Shown: positions 39,282-49,545, counted from the stretch's first letter. The stretch: 64,000 nucleotides of DNA from Atrina japonica (GCA_030159075.1 BROG01000634.1:269001-333000); one strand, 5' to 3'. The notes: generated by a model from the letters alone, not told the origin. Program-made: numbers and translations.

Positions 39282-39605
39282 TTTTATTCCTCACGGGATA
39301 GTCTCGTATGTACGGTGACAAGTAGGAACGATCACTCTAGTCAGTGTAATTTTAATGTTATGCTTTATTACCTAAAATTTAAACTCATCCAGGTCAAGAA
39401 AGGGTTCACAAGACTCCACCCTGCCAGGTTATTTGGATTTTACTAGAGGTCCAGAAGAATAGGTGGATGATTCCAAATAATATCTGCTAAATGTTGGCTT
39501 TGTACTGGCAATATTGACTTAATTTCTCCTTCAAGTCACACCAATTATTCACGTATATAATTTCCTAAAAGATTTATCTCCCGTACCTCATATTGTTACA
39601 AATAT
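39282..39605 (-). repeat. Right flanking direct repeat (candidate 5' LTR), shortened
   Basis: It follows the left copy base for base except for a run of single-base losses (for example TACTCTAGAGG against TACTAGAGG) and a large internal gap. A 22-bp phrase, AATATTGACTTAATTTCTCC then TT, appears twice, near 39519 and 39602. Exon 2 starts about 55 bp later. Confidence 0.6.
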
Positions 39606-39659
39606 TGACTTAATTTCTCCTTGTCACTATCGTTATATTTTTTCTAATTTTCATTACAG

Positions 39660-39910
39660 TTAAAATTGACAAGCCTTGTACAGATAACCAGCAATACAAA
39701 CTAGGTCGTGATGATGCTTTGTACATTGCTGCTACTGGAAATAATTTCATAGACAGGTCCTGTGCCATTAGTCTGCGGGCAGAAGATAAAGTATATCAGT
39801 GTTCCAAAATCTGTCTGACAATAGATTCCTTCAACCTCCAGACTTGTGACTTACAGCTTAGTTACTATGATACTGGAGTATGGAATTTTGGAAGTGCAAA
39901 GCCGAGTTAT
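39660..39910 (+). CDS. Coding exon 2: first half of the cysteine-rich ectodomain
   Basis: Residues 33-116 of the modelled 330-aa protein. The acceptor is a T-rich tract ending TTACAG (to 39659) and the donor is TTAT|GTAAGT. The exon is open through all 251 bases, enters in phase 1 and leaves in phase 0. It carries cysteines 39, 67, 80, 84 and 95, alternating hydrophobic strands such as LYIAATG and ICLTIDSF, and the aromatic cluster LSYYDTGVW. The spacing of cysteines and strands resembles a small beta-sandwich such as a divergent CUB domain; I do not recognise a named family. No N-glycosylation sequon is visible. Codon use is ordinary, unlike the neighbouring minisatellite frames. It lies about 35 bp after the end of a retroelement-associated repeat, so its branch-point region is close to repeat DNA. 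Confidence 0.8.
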
Positions 39911-40059
39911 GTAAGTAATCGTAGAATTTTGTACATGTAGCATTGTTTAGGTCTTAGGTTAATTTTATATTTCTGCAGTTGTTTCACTCCTGTCCATCCT
40001 TTCCTCTCTTTTGTTTATGTTTTGTTGCACGTCTTAATATTATCTGCTCCCCCGATACT

Positions 40060-41075
40060 CTCTGTACACTGTGGCAGTCCTAACAGCTCTGTGTACTTTC
40101 TGTTCATTGGCAGTCCTCACAGCTCTTTGGACTTTCTGTACTGCAGCAGTCCTCACAGCTCTTTGTACTTTCTGTACTGTGGCAGTCCTCACAGCTCTGT
40201 GTACTTTCTGCACTGTATCAGTCCTCGCAGCTCTATGTACTTTCTGTACTCTGGCAATCCTCACAGCTCTATGTACTTTCTGTACTCTGGCAGTCCTCAC
40301 AGCTCTGTGGACTTTCTGCATTGTGGCAGTCCTCACAGCTCTGTGGACTTTCTGCATTGTGGCAGTCCTCACTTTTTCTGCATTGTGGCAGTCCTCACAG
40401 CTCTGTGGACTTTCTGCATTGTGGCAGTCCTCACAGCTCTGTGGACTTTCTGCATTGTGGCAGTCCTCACAGCTCTGTGGACTTTCTGCATTGTGGCATT
40501 CCTCACAGCTCTATGGACTTTCTGCATTGTGGCATTCCTCACAGCTCTATGGACTTTCTGCATTGTGGCAGTCCTCACAGCTCTATGGACTTTCTGCATT
40601 GTGGCAGTCCTCATATATGCACTTTTTGTACTGTAGCCATCCTACATTGTAACACCCACGTTTATATGTACTTTCTGTATTCTTGCAGTCTTCACACTCA
40701 CGTTTATGTACTTTCTGTACTGTGGCATTACAGAAAGCTCTATGTACTTCTGTACTGTGGCAGTCGCTACAGCTATACTTTTTGTACTGAATCAGTCCTC
40801 ACAGCTTTATATACTTCTTGTACTGTCACAGTTCTTGCACCTCGATGTACTTTCTGTACACATTGGCAGTCCTCACAGCTTTATATACTTCTTGTACTGT
40901 CACAGTTCTTGCACCTCGATGTACTTTCTGTACACAGTGGCAGTCCTCACAGCTCTATATACTTTTGTACTGTCGCAGTCCTTGCACCTTGATGTACTTT
41001 CTGTACACAGTGGCAGTCCTAACAGCCCTTTGTAATGTCTGTAAGTGGTAGCAGTCCTCACAGATCTATATTCAC
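40060..41075 (+). repeat. 36-38-bp minisatellite, block 1 (~27 copies), intron 2
   Basis: Unit: GTCCTCACAGCTCTGTGGAC then TTTCTGCATTGTGGCA. 36-bp units predominate at 40270-40610, and being a multiple of three they leave several long spurious frames on both strands. Later copies carry TGTACACAGTGGCAGT and CACAGTTCTTGCACCTCGAT variants. Confidence 0.95.
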
Positions 41076-42879
41076 TCGAACTCACATACATGCACATTGA
41101 ACTTGCTTAATTTGAAAAATCAGTTAGTTTGAAATGAAATGAAATTCTCCTACAGAATACTGATATTTCCAATGCTAAAATACTTGATTAATTTGAAATT
41201 GCTATGATTGAAAAATCAGATTATTTGAAATGAATTTCGAAGTCCGGTGAACACTTACAGGCCCATGACCACTTAAATTGAACTACGTGAAATATGGTAA
41301 AAATTCTCAGATTCACACACTATACAATTTAAAGACATACTGATCAAAACTAGTGCACACATACACTGCAGTTAATCAGAAAATGATAAATATAACGTGA
41401 TACAAACACCCATAATTAGTGATTACACATGTACCGTTCACTGCTGTTACATCGATACAGAAAGCATGTCAAACATGAATGTACATCAAATTGTGGGAAG
41501 TATTTCACCGGAATCTGCAATTATTCATTTTTCTAACTAAAAATTTTGTATTTCTGTATATATAGTTTCACCACTTTCAAGTGAAATAGATAAAAACAAA
41601 AGAAAGTATTGGTATTCTCTGACAAGTTTGAGATTCCACGATTGAACAGAAGTATATAGCCTTGACAGATTGAGGTTTCTTCAGGGGAAATTAAAAAAAA
41701 AGTGTCAAATTATTAATTTGTTTTCAGCTTCATTTCCTTCCTCAAAGCATTCCAACGCTCTATTTCTGTTCCTAAATGCACAGCACAATGTGTTCATCAA
41801 TTCTATCTCCCTTCTTTTTCTGTCCTTTCTGTTTTGTTTATTTGCTACATGTATGGCAACATGTTTATTTCTTTGTGGAATTTTGGTAAACTGACCTATC
41901 TCAATTTGTTCTCATCTCAACACGTATCAACATTGGCTAAGTCATGCTTACGTGGACTCATAACCAAAACAATCGTTTTACTGATTTGTACACAATAATG
42001 TAGGAATTATGGTTACACTGATGACTTGGTTCTCAAGCAGATAGAAAAACTACCTGGGCTCGGTCATTATTCTACATAGGAATCGTGAATACCTGTTATG
42101 CTTTGTTCCATGGCATAAGCTGTTTCTGTTAGTTTTTGCTTTACAAAATTGATGCAAATGTGTCAAGATAGATGGGGTTTTATGTCATAGGCATATGGCA
42201 ATTAGCAGTGTAATTAATTACTGAGTAATTATAATTTAAAGACAACTTCCAGTATCCCTATAAGATAGTTTACCACACGCAATGATGATCCTACTAATAG
42301 TATGTTTCTTAAAGGTTCCTGTAAAACAACTACTAGTTGACACGACAATTTTTTGTCCTGTCATACATGTATAAGCAACTGAAAAATCTGTAATAGTGAT
42401 TCCTAAATTTGCCATTAATTGTAAACAAAAAGTATAGGGAGCCCCCTCATTGTAAAACCACGTTCGGAATCATTATGCTCTTTCCTACCTTTCATTTACT
42501 CGGAATCACCTGTGCATATTTTTATATCCTTCATGAAGCCTTATTCATTGTTAGTAAACAGTGCCTGCACATTCGTCAGCTAATCAAATCGAGGCTATTA
42601 AACAATTTCAGATAACTTTCATTGGCAATCACATCTACTGTGATTGGATAAATTGAACGTATTTACTCTTTATAAAATTCATTAGCTACGAGTAATTTCG
42701 GGTATGTGAAACCAGGGGTAGGCAAGTGCTATTCTTGACTTTAGTTTAAGGACTATTAAAGCTCCCATCTATATAAACATCTATGCACATTCAGGGGTTC
42801 TAAACTTCTTTGTTTTTGGAACTAAAAATAAAATTGCCAAAAGCTCGAAAATTGTAACGTTCCATTTACCTTTTATCCA

Positions 42880-43030
42880 TATGACCAGGTGAGATGTAGT
42901 CTCATGAACCCTTTCTTGACCTGGATACGTAATAAAGAATAATGACATTAAATTTACACTGACAAGAATAGTTGTTCTTTCTTGTTATCCTACGTACAAG
43001 TATCCAGTGGGGAATAAAAAGTTTGTCCCC
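42880..43030 (-). mobile_element. Repeat family G, reverse copy in intron 2
   Basis: CATATGACCAGGTGAGATG, GAACCCTTTCTTGACCTGG and AAATTTACACTGACAAGAAT match in order. The end GTGGGGAATAAAAAG fits the family's TTTTATTCCTCAC block read in reverse. Confidence 0.7.
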
Positions 43031-43545
43031 CCTGAAAATTGTCATAACTGAAAATTGAGTAGAATCATCCACAAAAAAATCAAAAAGTTAATTTGTCCGT
43101 CATGTTTTGTGAATTGGACAATACCTCTGTCAGCAAAGTACTTCTGAAACGTATTTCATTTCCATAGATAGTTGTATGTCATTTCAATACCAATCGGCAT
43201 TATGGTAATTACCTTGTTAGGAAATATATGTATAAATTGCTAGAGAACAATGAATCACTTACATTTGTAGGAGCGTAATTAAAGGGAAGATAATTACTTT
43301 ATACATTTGCATAAGCATTGCAGAGCGTAAACCGCAGGTCAAGGGCCTTTACTGAGTTGTTTTTGTAATGGTTAATTTGAAGTGGAAGTTTGCTGTTGTC
43401 TCGGGTACACGTTTGTCAATGAACTCCAGTTAAAGATCCGAATATAGGTGTACGAACATTTTCGCTGAGTAAAATTCACGTGTAATATTTTGTTTGTTGT
43501 TTGTTTTTATTCATTAAAAATAGTTTATTGGGTTAAGATCGCATG

Positions 43546-43815
43546 ATGGCAACTCTGAAAAGACATAAATAACTGACCATTGATGAAAAATACAAAATTA
43601 TACAAGCCGTGGATAAAAAGATAAAATCAAAAACAGAGATTGCAAAAGATTATGGAATTAATCCTGGCATATTAACAGAAATTGTTAAAAGAAAGAACAC
43701 AATATTTACAGCTGTTCAGTTTGTCAGAATTTTTCTCCGAAACTGTTGGTTACAATGTGATTTCTTCCAACATCAAGCTGTTGTTCCTGACAAGTTATTC
43801 TCATTTATGATCTAG
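43546..43815 (+). pseudogene. Pogo/Tigger-type transposase N-terminal fragment
   Basis: Starts ATG at 43546 with an in-frame TAA at 43570. It then reads LTIDEKYKIIQAV, KSKTEIAKDYGINPG and LTEIVKRKNTI, the helix-turn-helix pattern of CENP-B-type (psq) DNA-binding domains found in Tigger/pogo transposases. After about 50 residues the similarity ends and a stop follows at 43813. The DDE catalytic domain is absent. It is a relic, not a functional gene. Confidence 0.8.
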
Positions 43816-44087
43816 ATTCCTTCGTAGCAAACGTTCAAAGAAAATAGTGTAAAAAAATAGATTTTTTCACAAAAAGTAATTTTTCAGTGTGTTGTTAATT
43901 TTCTGTAAATATATGTAAAGTACAATTAGAATGTAAATAATCTATAGTTGTGCTTTCTTTTATGTCCTAATCATGAGTTTTCATGCAGGTCGAATTCTAT
44001 GATCTCCATACAAAACGGATACATTGAAATTCAGTTAATTTGAAATAAAATTCAAGGTCACCATAATTTCATCATAACCCACTTCGG

Positions 44088-44640
44088 CTGTACTTTCTGT
44101 CCACAGTGGCAGTCCTCACTGCTCTATATACTCTCTGTACACAGTGGCAGTCTTCACAGCTCTATATACTCTCTGTACACAGTGGCAGTCCTCACAGCTT
44201 TATGCACTTCCTGTACAGTGGCAGTCCCCACAGCTTTATATACTCTCTACACAGTGGCAGTCCCCACAGCTTTATATACTCTCTGTACACAGTGGCAGTC
44301 TTCACAGCTCTATATACTCTCGGTACACAGTGGCAGTCCTCACAGCTCTATGTACTTCCTGTACGGTGGCAGTCCTCACAACTCTGTATATTCTCTGTAC
44401 ACAGTGGCAGTCTTCACAGCTCTATATACTCTCGGTTCACAGTGGCAGTCCTCACAGCTCTATGTACTTCCTGTACAGTGGCAGTCCTCACAACTCTGTA
44501 TATTCTCTGTACACAGTGGCAGTCCTCACAGCTCTATGTACTTCCTGTACTTTGGCAGTTCTCACAGCTCTATATACTCTCTGTACACAATGGCAGTCCT
44601 CACAGCTCTATGTACGCCCTATATAGTGACAGCCTTCCAA
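44088..44640 (+). repeat. 38-bp minisatellite, block 2 (~14 copies), intron 2
   Basis: Unit: GTGGCAGTCCTCACAGCTCT then ATATACTCTCTGTACACA. This is the same family as block 1, in the same orientation, 3 kb away. Confidence 0.95.
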
Positions 44641-45854
44641 GTTCTATCTTTGTTTCTTTCAGATTTCAATCTTCTACAGTGTTTTAATGTTTTGTTATGT
44701 TCATTTCCTAGCTTTCTTATGTTATGTGGCTTTCATTTCTGAGTGGTTGAAAACAAAACAAAAAATATCCTACTTTCTTTACTTCCCTTTATTACCTATC
44801 TCACCCTTTTTATTTCATGCTTACTCTGTTGTTTCCTCTTCAACTTCTATTTTACAATTAATTATTAAACAACACTGGATTATATACCTGTGCATGATGC
44901 ATCATATTATAGTGTCAATAAAAATTGATCACTATGTGTTGATATTTCGTACAATATTGTAACATTAGTTATCGCAAACATATGGAGATATTGAATTTCA
45001 TATTTGTCAACTGATCATAGCTGATACCTTTAGCTCCGGTGTTCTCACAAATTAATTTTTTTTTGCACCTAAAATAATCGATGATAGTAAAATGACTTTG
45101 AAGTACACAGTGTACATGAGCTGTTTGCTTTAATGAGAGGAGATGTAAAATGATGTATGTTTCAGGTACTCTGTGAAAGAGGAGATAGATAGATAGATAG
45201 ATAGATGGATGGACAGATTGGGGGTGTACGGATGGATAGAAATTTAGCTGGATACATATAGATAGATAGATGGATAGATAGTTAGGCAAATGATTGATAT
45301 AGGGACATGCATATAAATAGCCACATGTGCAACTGAATTGCCACAAATTTTGACTTATGCTACTGTTTTTTAGGCAGATATAGTTTGACATGTACAGTGC
45401 AGCTATCATGAGGGACCACCACATTTGACAGTAAAGGTAAAATTTGGTCTCTCAAGACAGGCGGTCTCTCATAAGAGGATTTATTTACAGGATTTTTTAA
45501 ACAAGTGGTTCTCAGAGTGTGGTCTCGAAAGGCAGGTTCCACAATTACTATATTTCTGTCAAAAAAAAATCTTCCTGAGGGTAGAAGTCATTGTATCTAT
45601 ATATGAATCACATGGAATGATATTGTTGTGAATAGGTTGCAATTAAACAAAACTTTGGTTCACAGGTTTGTATTGTGTAGTCAGTATTTCTAAGATAAAC
45701 TTGAGAATTTATACTGTCAGTAATATCATTAAAATACATTTAACATTTGGTGGAGCCTATGTGGACCACAAGATGTTTATAGAACTGGCAACAATGTTTA
45801 AATTTTCTTGTGGTTTACTTGAATTTGGAATCTTATTCTTTTATTTTGCAACAG
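44641..45854 (+). other. End of intron 2
   Basis: Unique AT-rich DNA, a (GATA)n-like microsatellite at 45183-45290 and a reverse-related 'GGACCACC' repeat at 45385-45545. No exon apart from the one starting at 45855. Confidence 0.5.
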
Positions 45855-46041
45855 AAAGCCACTTGTAATGGAAAGCCAGCCGTCACAGACTGGTGTAGTA
45901 CTGGGCCAACAGCCACAGTTCGACTGGAAAATATCCATGGCTTATATGCAGCAATGGTGGGAAAGTATGGTTTTCATCTGGTAGCTGTATCCAGTTGTTC
46001 AGATAACACTAGAACAGATCCAATAGAGAGACCAGTCACTG
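45855..46041 (+). CDS. Coding exon 3: second half of the ectodomain
   Basis: Residues 117-178 plus one base. The acceptor is TTTTGCAACAG and the donor is CACTG|GTAAGT. It enters in phase 0 and leaves in phase 1, so exons 2 and 3 together form a symmetric 1-1 module, the usual format for shuffled extracellular domains. Cysteines 120, 130 and 164 bring the ectodomain to eight. The exon ends in a hydrophobic strand with a terminal cysteine (FHLVAVSSC) and a short polar juxtamembrane stretch (TRTDPIERPVT). If the donor is not used, an in-frame TAA follows at 46050-46052, which would give a soluble ectodomain. The donor and the end of the exon are repeated many times in the next intron. Confidence 0.8.
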
Positions 46042-46660
46042 GTAAGTTATAACTCTCGTGGGACCATTCTTTTGGTGAGTTATACCCTTGGAGGAACCAG
46101 GTAATTAATACATGTACCATCAGAGAGATCAGTCATTCATTAGTTGGTAAGTTAAAACCCACAGAGAGACCAATCATTTGTAAGTTATTCCCTTGGAGGT
46201 TCCAGTCATTAATACATTGTAAGTTGTAAACCTCAGAGAGACCTGTCATTGGTAAGTTATTCCCATGGAGAGATTAGCAATTGGTAAGTAATTCTCTTGG
46301 AGGAAACAGTCATTTTTAAGTTGTGACCTCTTGGAGCGACCAGTCATTGGTAAGTTATTCCCATGGAGAGATTAGCAATCGGTAACTAATTCTCTTGGAG
46401 GAACCAGTCATTTTTAAGTTGTGACCTCTCAGAGGGACCAGTCATTGGTAAGTTATTCCCATGGAGAGATTAGTAATTGGTAAGTTATTCCCATGGAGGG
46501 ATTTATAATTGATAAGTAATTCTCTTGGAGGGACTAGTCATTGGCAGTAACCCTCAGAGAGACCAGTCAATGGTACATGTAAGTTATTCCCATAAAGGAT
46601 TAGTAATTGGTAATTTATTCTTTTTGAGGGACCAGTCTTTGGTAAATTGTAAGTTGAAAT
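46025..46660 (+). repeat. ~33-bp minisatellite copying the exon 3 end and its splice donor
   Basis: The first unit is the exon itself: GAGAGACCAGTCACTG|GTAAGTTAT. About 17 further units follow with GAGGGACCAGTCATTGGTAAG, then TTATTCCCATGGAGAGATTA and similar. A three-unit higher-order repeat of about 97 bp is visible at 46250-46470. Roughly ten units keep GTAAGT. This fills most of the 756-bp intron 3. Confidence 0.93.
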
Positions 46661-46797
46661 TCAAATTCCATGTATTTACTAATGGTTTTGAAATTCAATG
46701 CTTTGCAGTTTGCCCATACAGTCTTTAGCAGATTCTTGTTATATATTTTGATATTGTCTGGTTTAAAGCAGGATCTAATGAAGTCATTTATTTTCAG

Positions 46798-46974
46798 ATG
46801 CTGGATCCTCCATGAACATCACGATTATCATTGTGGGTGCAGTCCTAGGATGTGTTGTTATCTGTACATGTATCGTCGTGTTCTTCCTCGTTTGGTATGT
46901 TAGACGACGTACAATTCTATTCCATACCGATCAGGAAAGACGTATTACACAAAGCTCAATACCAAACCTGCCAG
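46798..46974 (+). CDS. Coding exon 4: transmembrane helix and start of cytoplasmic tail
   Basis: Residues 179-237 plus one base. The acceptor is ATTTATTTTCAG and the donor is CCAG|GTAAGA; phase 1 in and out. A polar lead-in (DAGSSMN) is followed by a strongly hydrophobic helix at about residues 186-213 (IIIVGAVLGCVVICTC through FFLVWYV). The basic stop-transfer RRR at 214-216 then sets the orientation as N-terminus outside, C-terminus inside. Juxtamembrane cysteines 197, 201 and 203 lie within the helix and could be palmitoylated; that is inference. The rest (TILFHTDQERRITQSS) is a hydrophilic start of the tail. A lone sequon N185-I-T is probably too near the membrane to be used. Confidence 0.85.
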
Positions 46975-48540
46975 GTAAGACTTGAATCCTATTATCCAAC
47001 TAGTTACTGATACTCAATAAGCAGGATAGGTTGGGAGGATTTAATTATGGCATTATTAGTGTTCATGGTTGAGATTGCTAAAATTGAATATTGCTAACAA
47101 TACATTCCTTGTTTAATTTTTTGTTTGTAAGCATAAAAATCTCCAAAATTATGTATTGTTTTTTAAGGACAGAACGCTAAATTTGCATCAGGCTTAAAAT
47201 TCCACTTCTATAGTAACTCTTTAGTGAGTGGTCTTTTCTGATCAGAAATTATTTGTTGTCCATCAATGGTGTTGATGTTGTTTTTCTTATTCTTCCTGTC
47301 AAGATAAGTTAATAAGTGCGTGGAAGAAACTCTTTTTGGTTAAGTAAGATTTTCTAATCAAACATTTTCAGTTTTACTGACAAGAGTAGTATTGCCCTTT
47401 GCCCTCTTGTTCAAAACAAAATTCAACTCTGCTGCTCTCTGTAGTCTGTTTATGATGGTCATGATGTCTCTCATTGATGTTGGTCTGAGTTAATCTTTTA
47501 CACAGAGTTGTCTGTCCTTGTAATCTTAATCAGTCTCAGAGTGTTTACATCTCAATTTTACAAAATTCTTGTAAAATATATAAATGTACTCTAGATTTTG
47601 CTATCTTTAAGCTATTTGTGTTGTTGCATATATCTTTAGTTTTTACATAGAATAAAATACTTTTTGAGGCGAAAATACTTTTAAAATTGGTTATGAATAC
47701 AGGGACTATATTTCTGTGAAAAGCATCCCTATTTTGAGTAATTTGGGTTTCACATTCATTGTGTATATTACTTGACACATGTTCTGGGACTGCTTTGTAG
47801 ACGATGACAGGGATTGATCAAAAGTGCAAAGACTGACAAGAGAGATTGTGTCTAAGTGTGTGAATAGTTTGAAAGAAAATTGGAATAACAAGAAAAAAAA
47901 ATGACTACCTACTTACACCTGTCCTATTTTTTGCACATACAGTGAATCTTCTGAACCTCCTTAGGGACACAAGAAAAACGGTCTTTAAAGGGAGGTGGTC
48001 TTTATATAGAGGCTGATTTTTACACAAATGATACTGTTGGAAACTTAAAAAAACCAGTCATTGTGACCAGGTGGTCTGTATACACAGTTGGTCGCTAAAG
48101 CAAGTTTAACTGTTCTCCCAATTACAGTCCTAGAATTGCACTGATGTGAAGTGAGTGCACCAACATCTTGGAATTTATACAACAGAGATTAAATACAAAA
48201 GGACATTTTGTCCTTTGTACAATGGAACCTTTCTTGAGAGACCACCAAATCTGCTACTGAAATGTCAGGACAGAAAACCATTGGCTCTCATGGTTTGGGG
48301 TTGCTGGTGTGCTATTCACCCAACACTTTAAAACCTTAATTGATTACAGAAACCTGAGATACATCAGGGTTTTATTTGTCAGTGGTCTGAAGAGGATAGG
48401 TGAATTATGGTGAGGTGGTGGCAGAATATCTGGAGAAATAACTTAAAATTTCTATGTCTTTATGTGATAAGGTGTGTAGCATTAAATTCATTATCAAAAG
48501 AAACAGATACAATAAATTCTATATCACTTTTTTTTTTCAG
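46975..48540 (+). other. Intron 4
   Basis: GTAAGA to TTTCAG, 1,566 bp, phase 1. Holds two weak 'GGTCTTTAAAGGGAGGTGG'-type dispersed repeat fragments near 47990 and 48230. No other feature. Confidence 0.7.
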
Positions 48541-48821
48541 AGTCCTCGTATCACCCAGTCCAAGTGGAGGATAATTGTAACCATGACAGCATGGACGTTG
48601 TTTGCAGTGAAGGTGAAAATGACCATCTAATGAAAGATAACATTATTCCAACTGAAAATGGTCGTGTTTGGCAGCAGCCTACAGCTCCCCCTGTTGAGGA
48701 CAGTGGAACATCGGAGGATCGTCCACCAAGCTACTGTAGCACCCCTCCAGAATATCTTATAACAAATGGCGAAAATCATTCAGCTCTTCGGAGGTCTTCA
48801 GAAGGCAATGACGTAGCTTAA
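48541..48821 (+). CDS. Coding exon 5: cytoplasmic tail with PTAP and two PPxY motifs, stop codon
   Basis: Residues 238-330 and TAA at 48819. The acceptor is a long T tract ending TTTCAG. The tail is acidic, low in hydrophobics and probably disordered. Visible short linear motifs are P284-T-A-P (DNA 48678-48689), PPSY at 299-302 (48723-48734) and PPEY at 306-309 (48744-48755), all within 26 residues. PTAP is the known ligand of the TSG101 UEV domain (ESCRT-I). PPxY is the known ligand of WW domains, including NEDD4-family ubiquitin ligases. The combination is typical of proteins that drive or enter ESCRT-dependent budding or sorting, for example arrestin-domain protein ARRDC1. A membrane-proximal YHPV could act as an endocytic YxxPhi signal. 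The function of this protein is not known; the motifs are seen directly. Confidence 0.88.
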
Positions 48822-49366
48822 CTCCATTACATTTTATAAATCTTCATGTGTTGTGAATGTTTAGGTACAAAAATTATATTTAAAAGATGCGCTCATGAAA
48901 TGAGCTTTGTTCTGTATGAATTGATACATATTTTCTCAGCAACATATTATTTCTGTATATATCTGTATCATAAATGACTTTATATTTTTGGGAAATATTG
49001 ATGTATGTTTAGTAGTTGCATCTTCGCAGTTGTTAATTCACTCCTAGATACCCCCACTCCTACCACACCCCAGGCTGACCATGTCCTTGAGTCCTTGTAT
49101 AACCTCTGTAAAGAAAAAAAAACTCTGTAATTACTGGGTAGAATAGTTGAATGTGGCAAAACACTATTTTAATTCAGAATTCAAAATTTAGTGATATAAA
49201 TATTGACTCAATGTAGTGATTATTAAAATTAAAAGTTAATGTGGTGTGAACACTGGGTATAACCAGTTGTACCATCACTTGGTGGCCTGTTATTGAAAAC
49301 AACTAGTTTATCATCCCTTTGTAGAGATACATGCATATACTATGTTCCAAAGTTCATATAAATAAA
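48822..49366 (+). other. Proximal 3' UTR with a candidate polyadenylation signal
   Basis: AT-rich, non-coding sequence after the stop. The first clear AATAAA is at 49361-49366; others lie further downstream, for instance 58196-58201, so the true 3' end is not fixed by sequence alone. Much of 49-52 kb could be transcribed 3' UTR. Confidence 0.3.
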
Positions 49367-49545
49367 AAATTATGGGTATACACTGGATATTACTAGTTGT
49401 ACCTTTGATTGGTGTCCTGAACAAGCATATCGTACCTTTGGAGAGATACATGCACACTATGTGTTCCAGTTTTTATATAAATTCTAAAGTTATGGTGTAT
49501 ACACTGGGTACAACCAGTTGTGCATTTGATTGGTGATTTGAAGTC
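49240..49545 (+). repeat. Tandem repeat of about 125 bp, 2.5 copies
   Basis: Three diverged copies beginning near 49246, 49376 and 49499 share GTATACACTGG, AACCAGTTGT, a GATTGGTG segment and GGAGAGATACATGCA. It lies just after the coding region and may be part of the 3' UTR. Confidence 0.6.

Larger units (their letters stand above)
30648..39605 (-). mobile_element. Ty3/gypsy-type LTR retroelement, damaged, minus strand
   Basis: Direct repeats flank the segment: 30754-31790 on the left and a shorter 39282-39605 on the right, sharing CCTCACGGGATAGTCTCGTA, AGGTCCAGAAGA, AATGTTGGCTTTGTA, TATAATTTCCTAAA and CCTCATATTGTTACAAA. Between them, minus-strand traces appear in the order expected of gag-pol: a zinc knuckle, reverse transcriptase, RNase H tail and integrase. 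The right copy has lost about 700 bp relative to the left. The family G repeat is embedded at the outer side of each flank, so exact LTR ends are uncertain. No intact protein remains. Confidence 0.8.
13129..39659 (+). other. Intron 1 (26.5 kb), repeat-filled
   Basis: GTAAGG at the left and TTACAG at the right, phase 1. I found no further open, splice-bordered coding segment inside it. It holds MITEs, SINEs, four minisatellites and a gypsy-type retroelement, listed separately. A missed small exon whose length is a multiple of three cannot be excluded. Confidence 0.6.
41076..44087 (+). mobile_element. Probable pogo-like element separating the two minisatellite blocks
   Basis: It contains a CENP-B/Tigger-type transposase N-terminal fragment (43546-43815) and, near each margin, AT-rich phrases with TTTGAAAT (41106-41140 and 44030-44055). 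The same tandem repeat on either side suggests insertion into one array. Terminal inverted repeats could not be defined by eye. A family G repeat lies inside at 42880-43030. Confidence 0.4.

Noticed and set aside
40022..41097. Several 80-220-residue open frames on both strands
   Set aside because: All are readings of the 36-38-bp minisatellite; 36 is a multiple of three so frames stay open on every strand.
44106..44742. Three overlapping frames of up to 193 residues
   Set aside because: Same minisatellite family read in three frames.
48564..48821. An independent 85-residue gene
   Set aside because: It would start at GTG; the frame is open back to a strong 3' splice site and continues the receptor reading frame.
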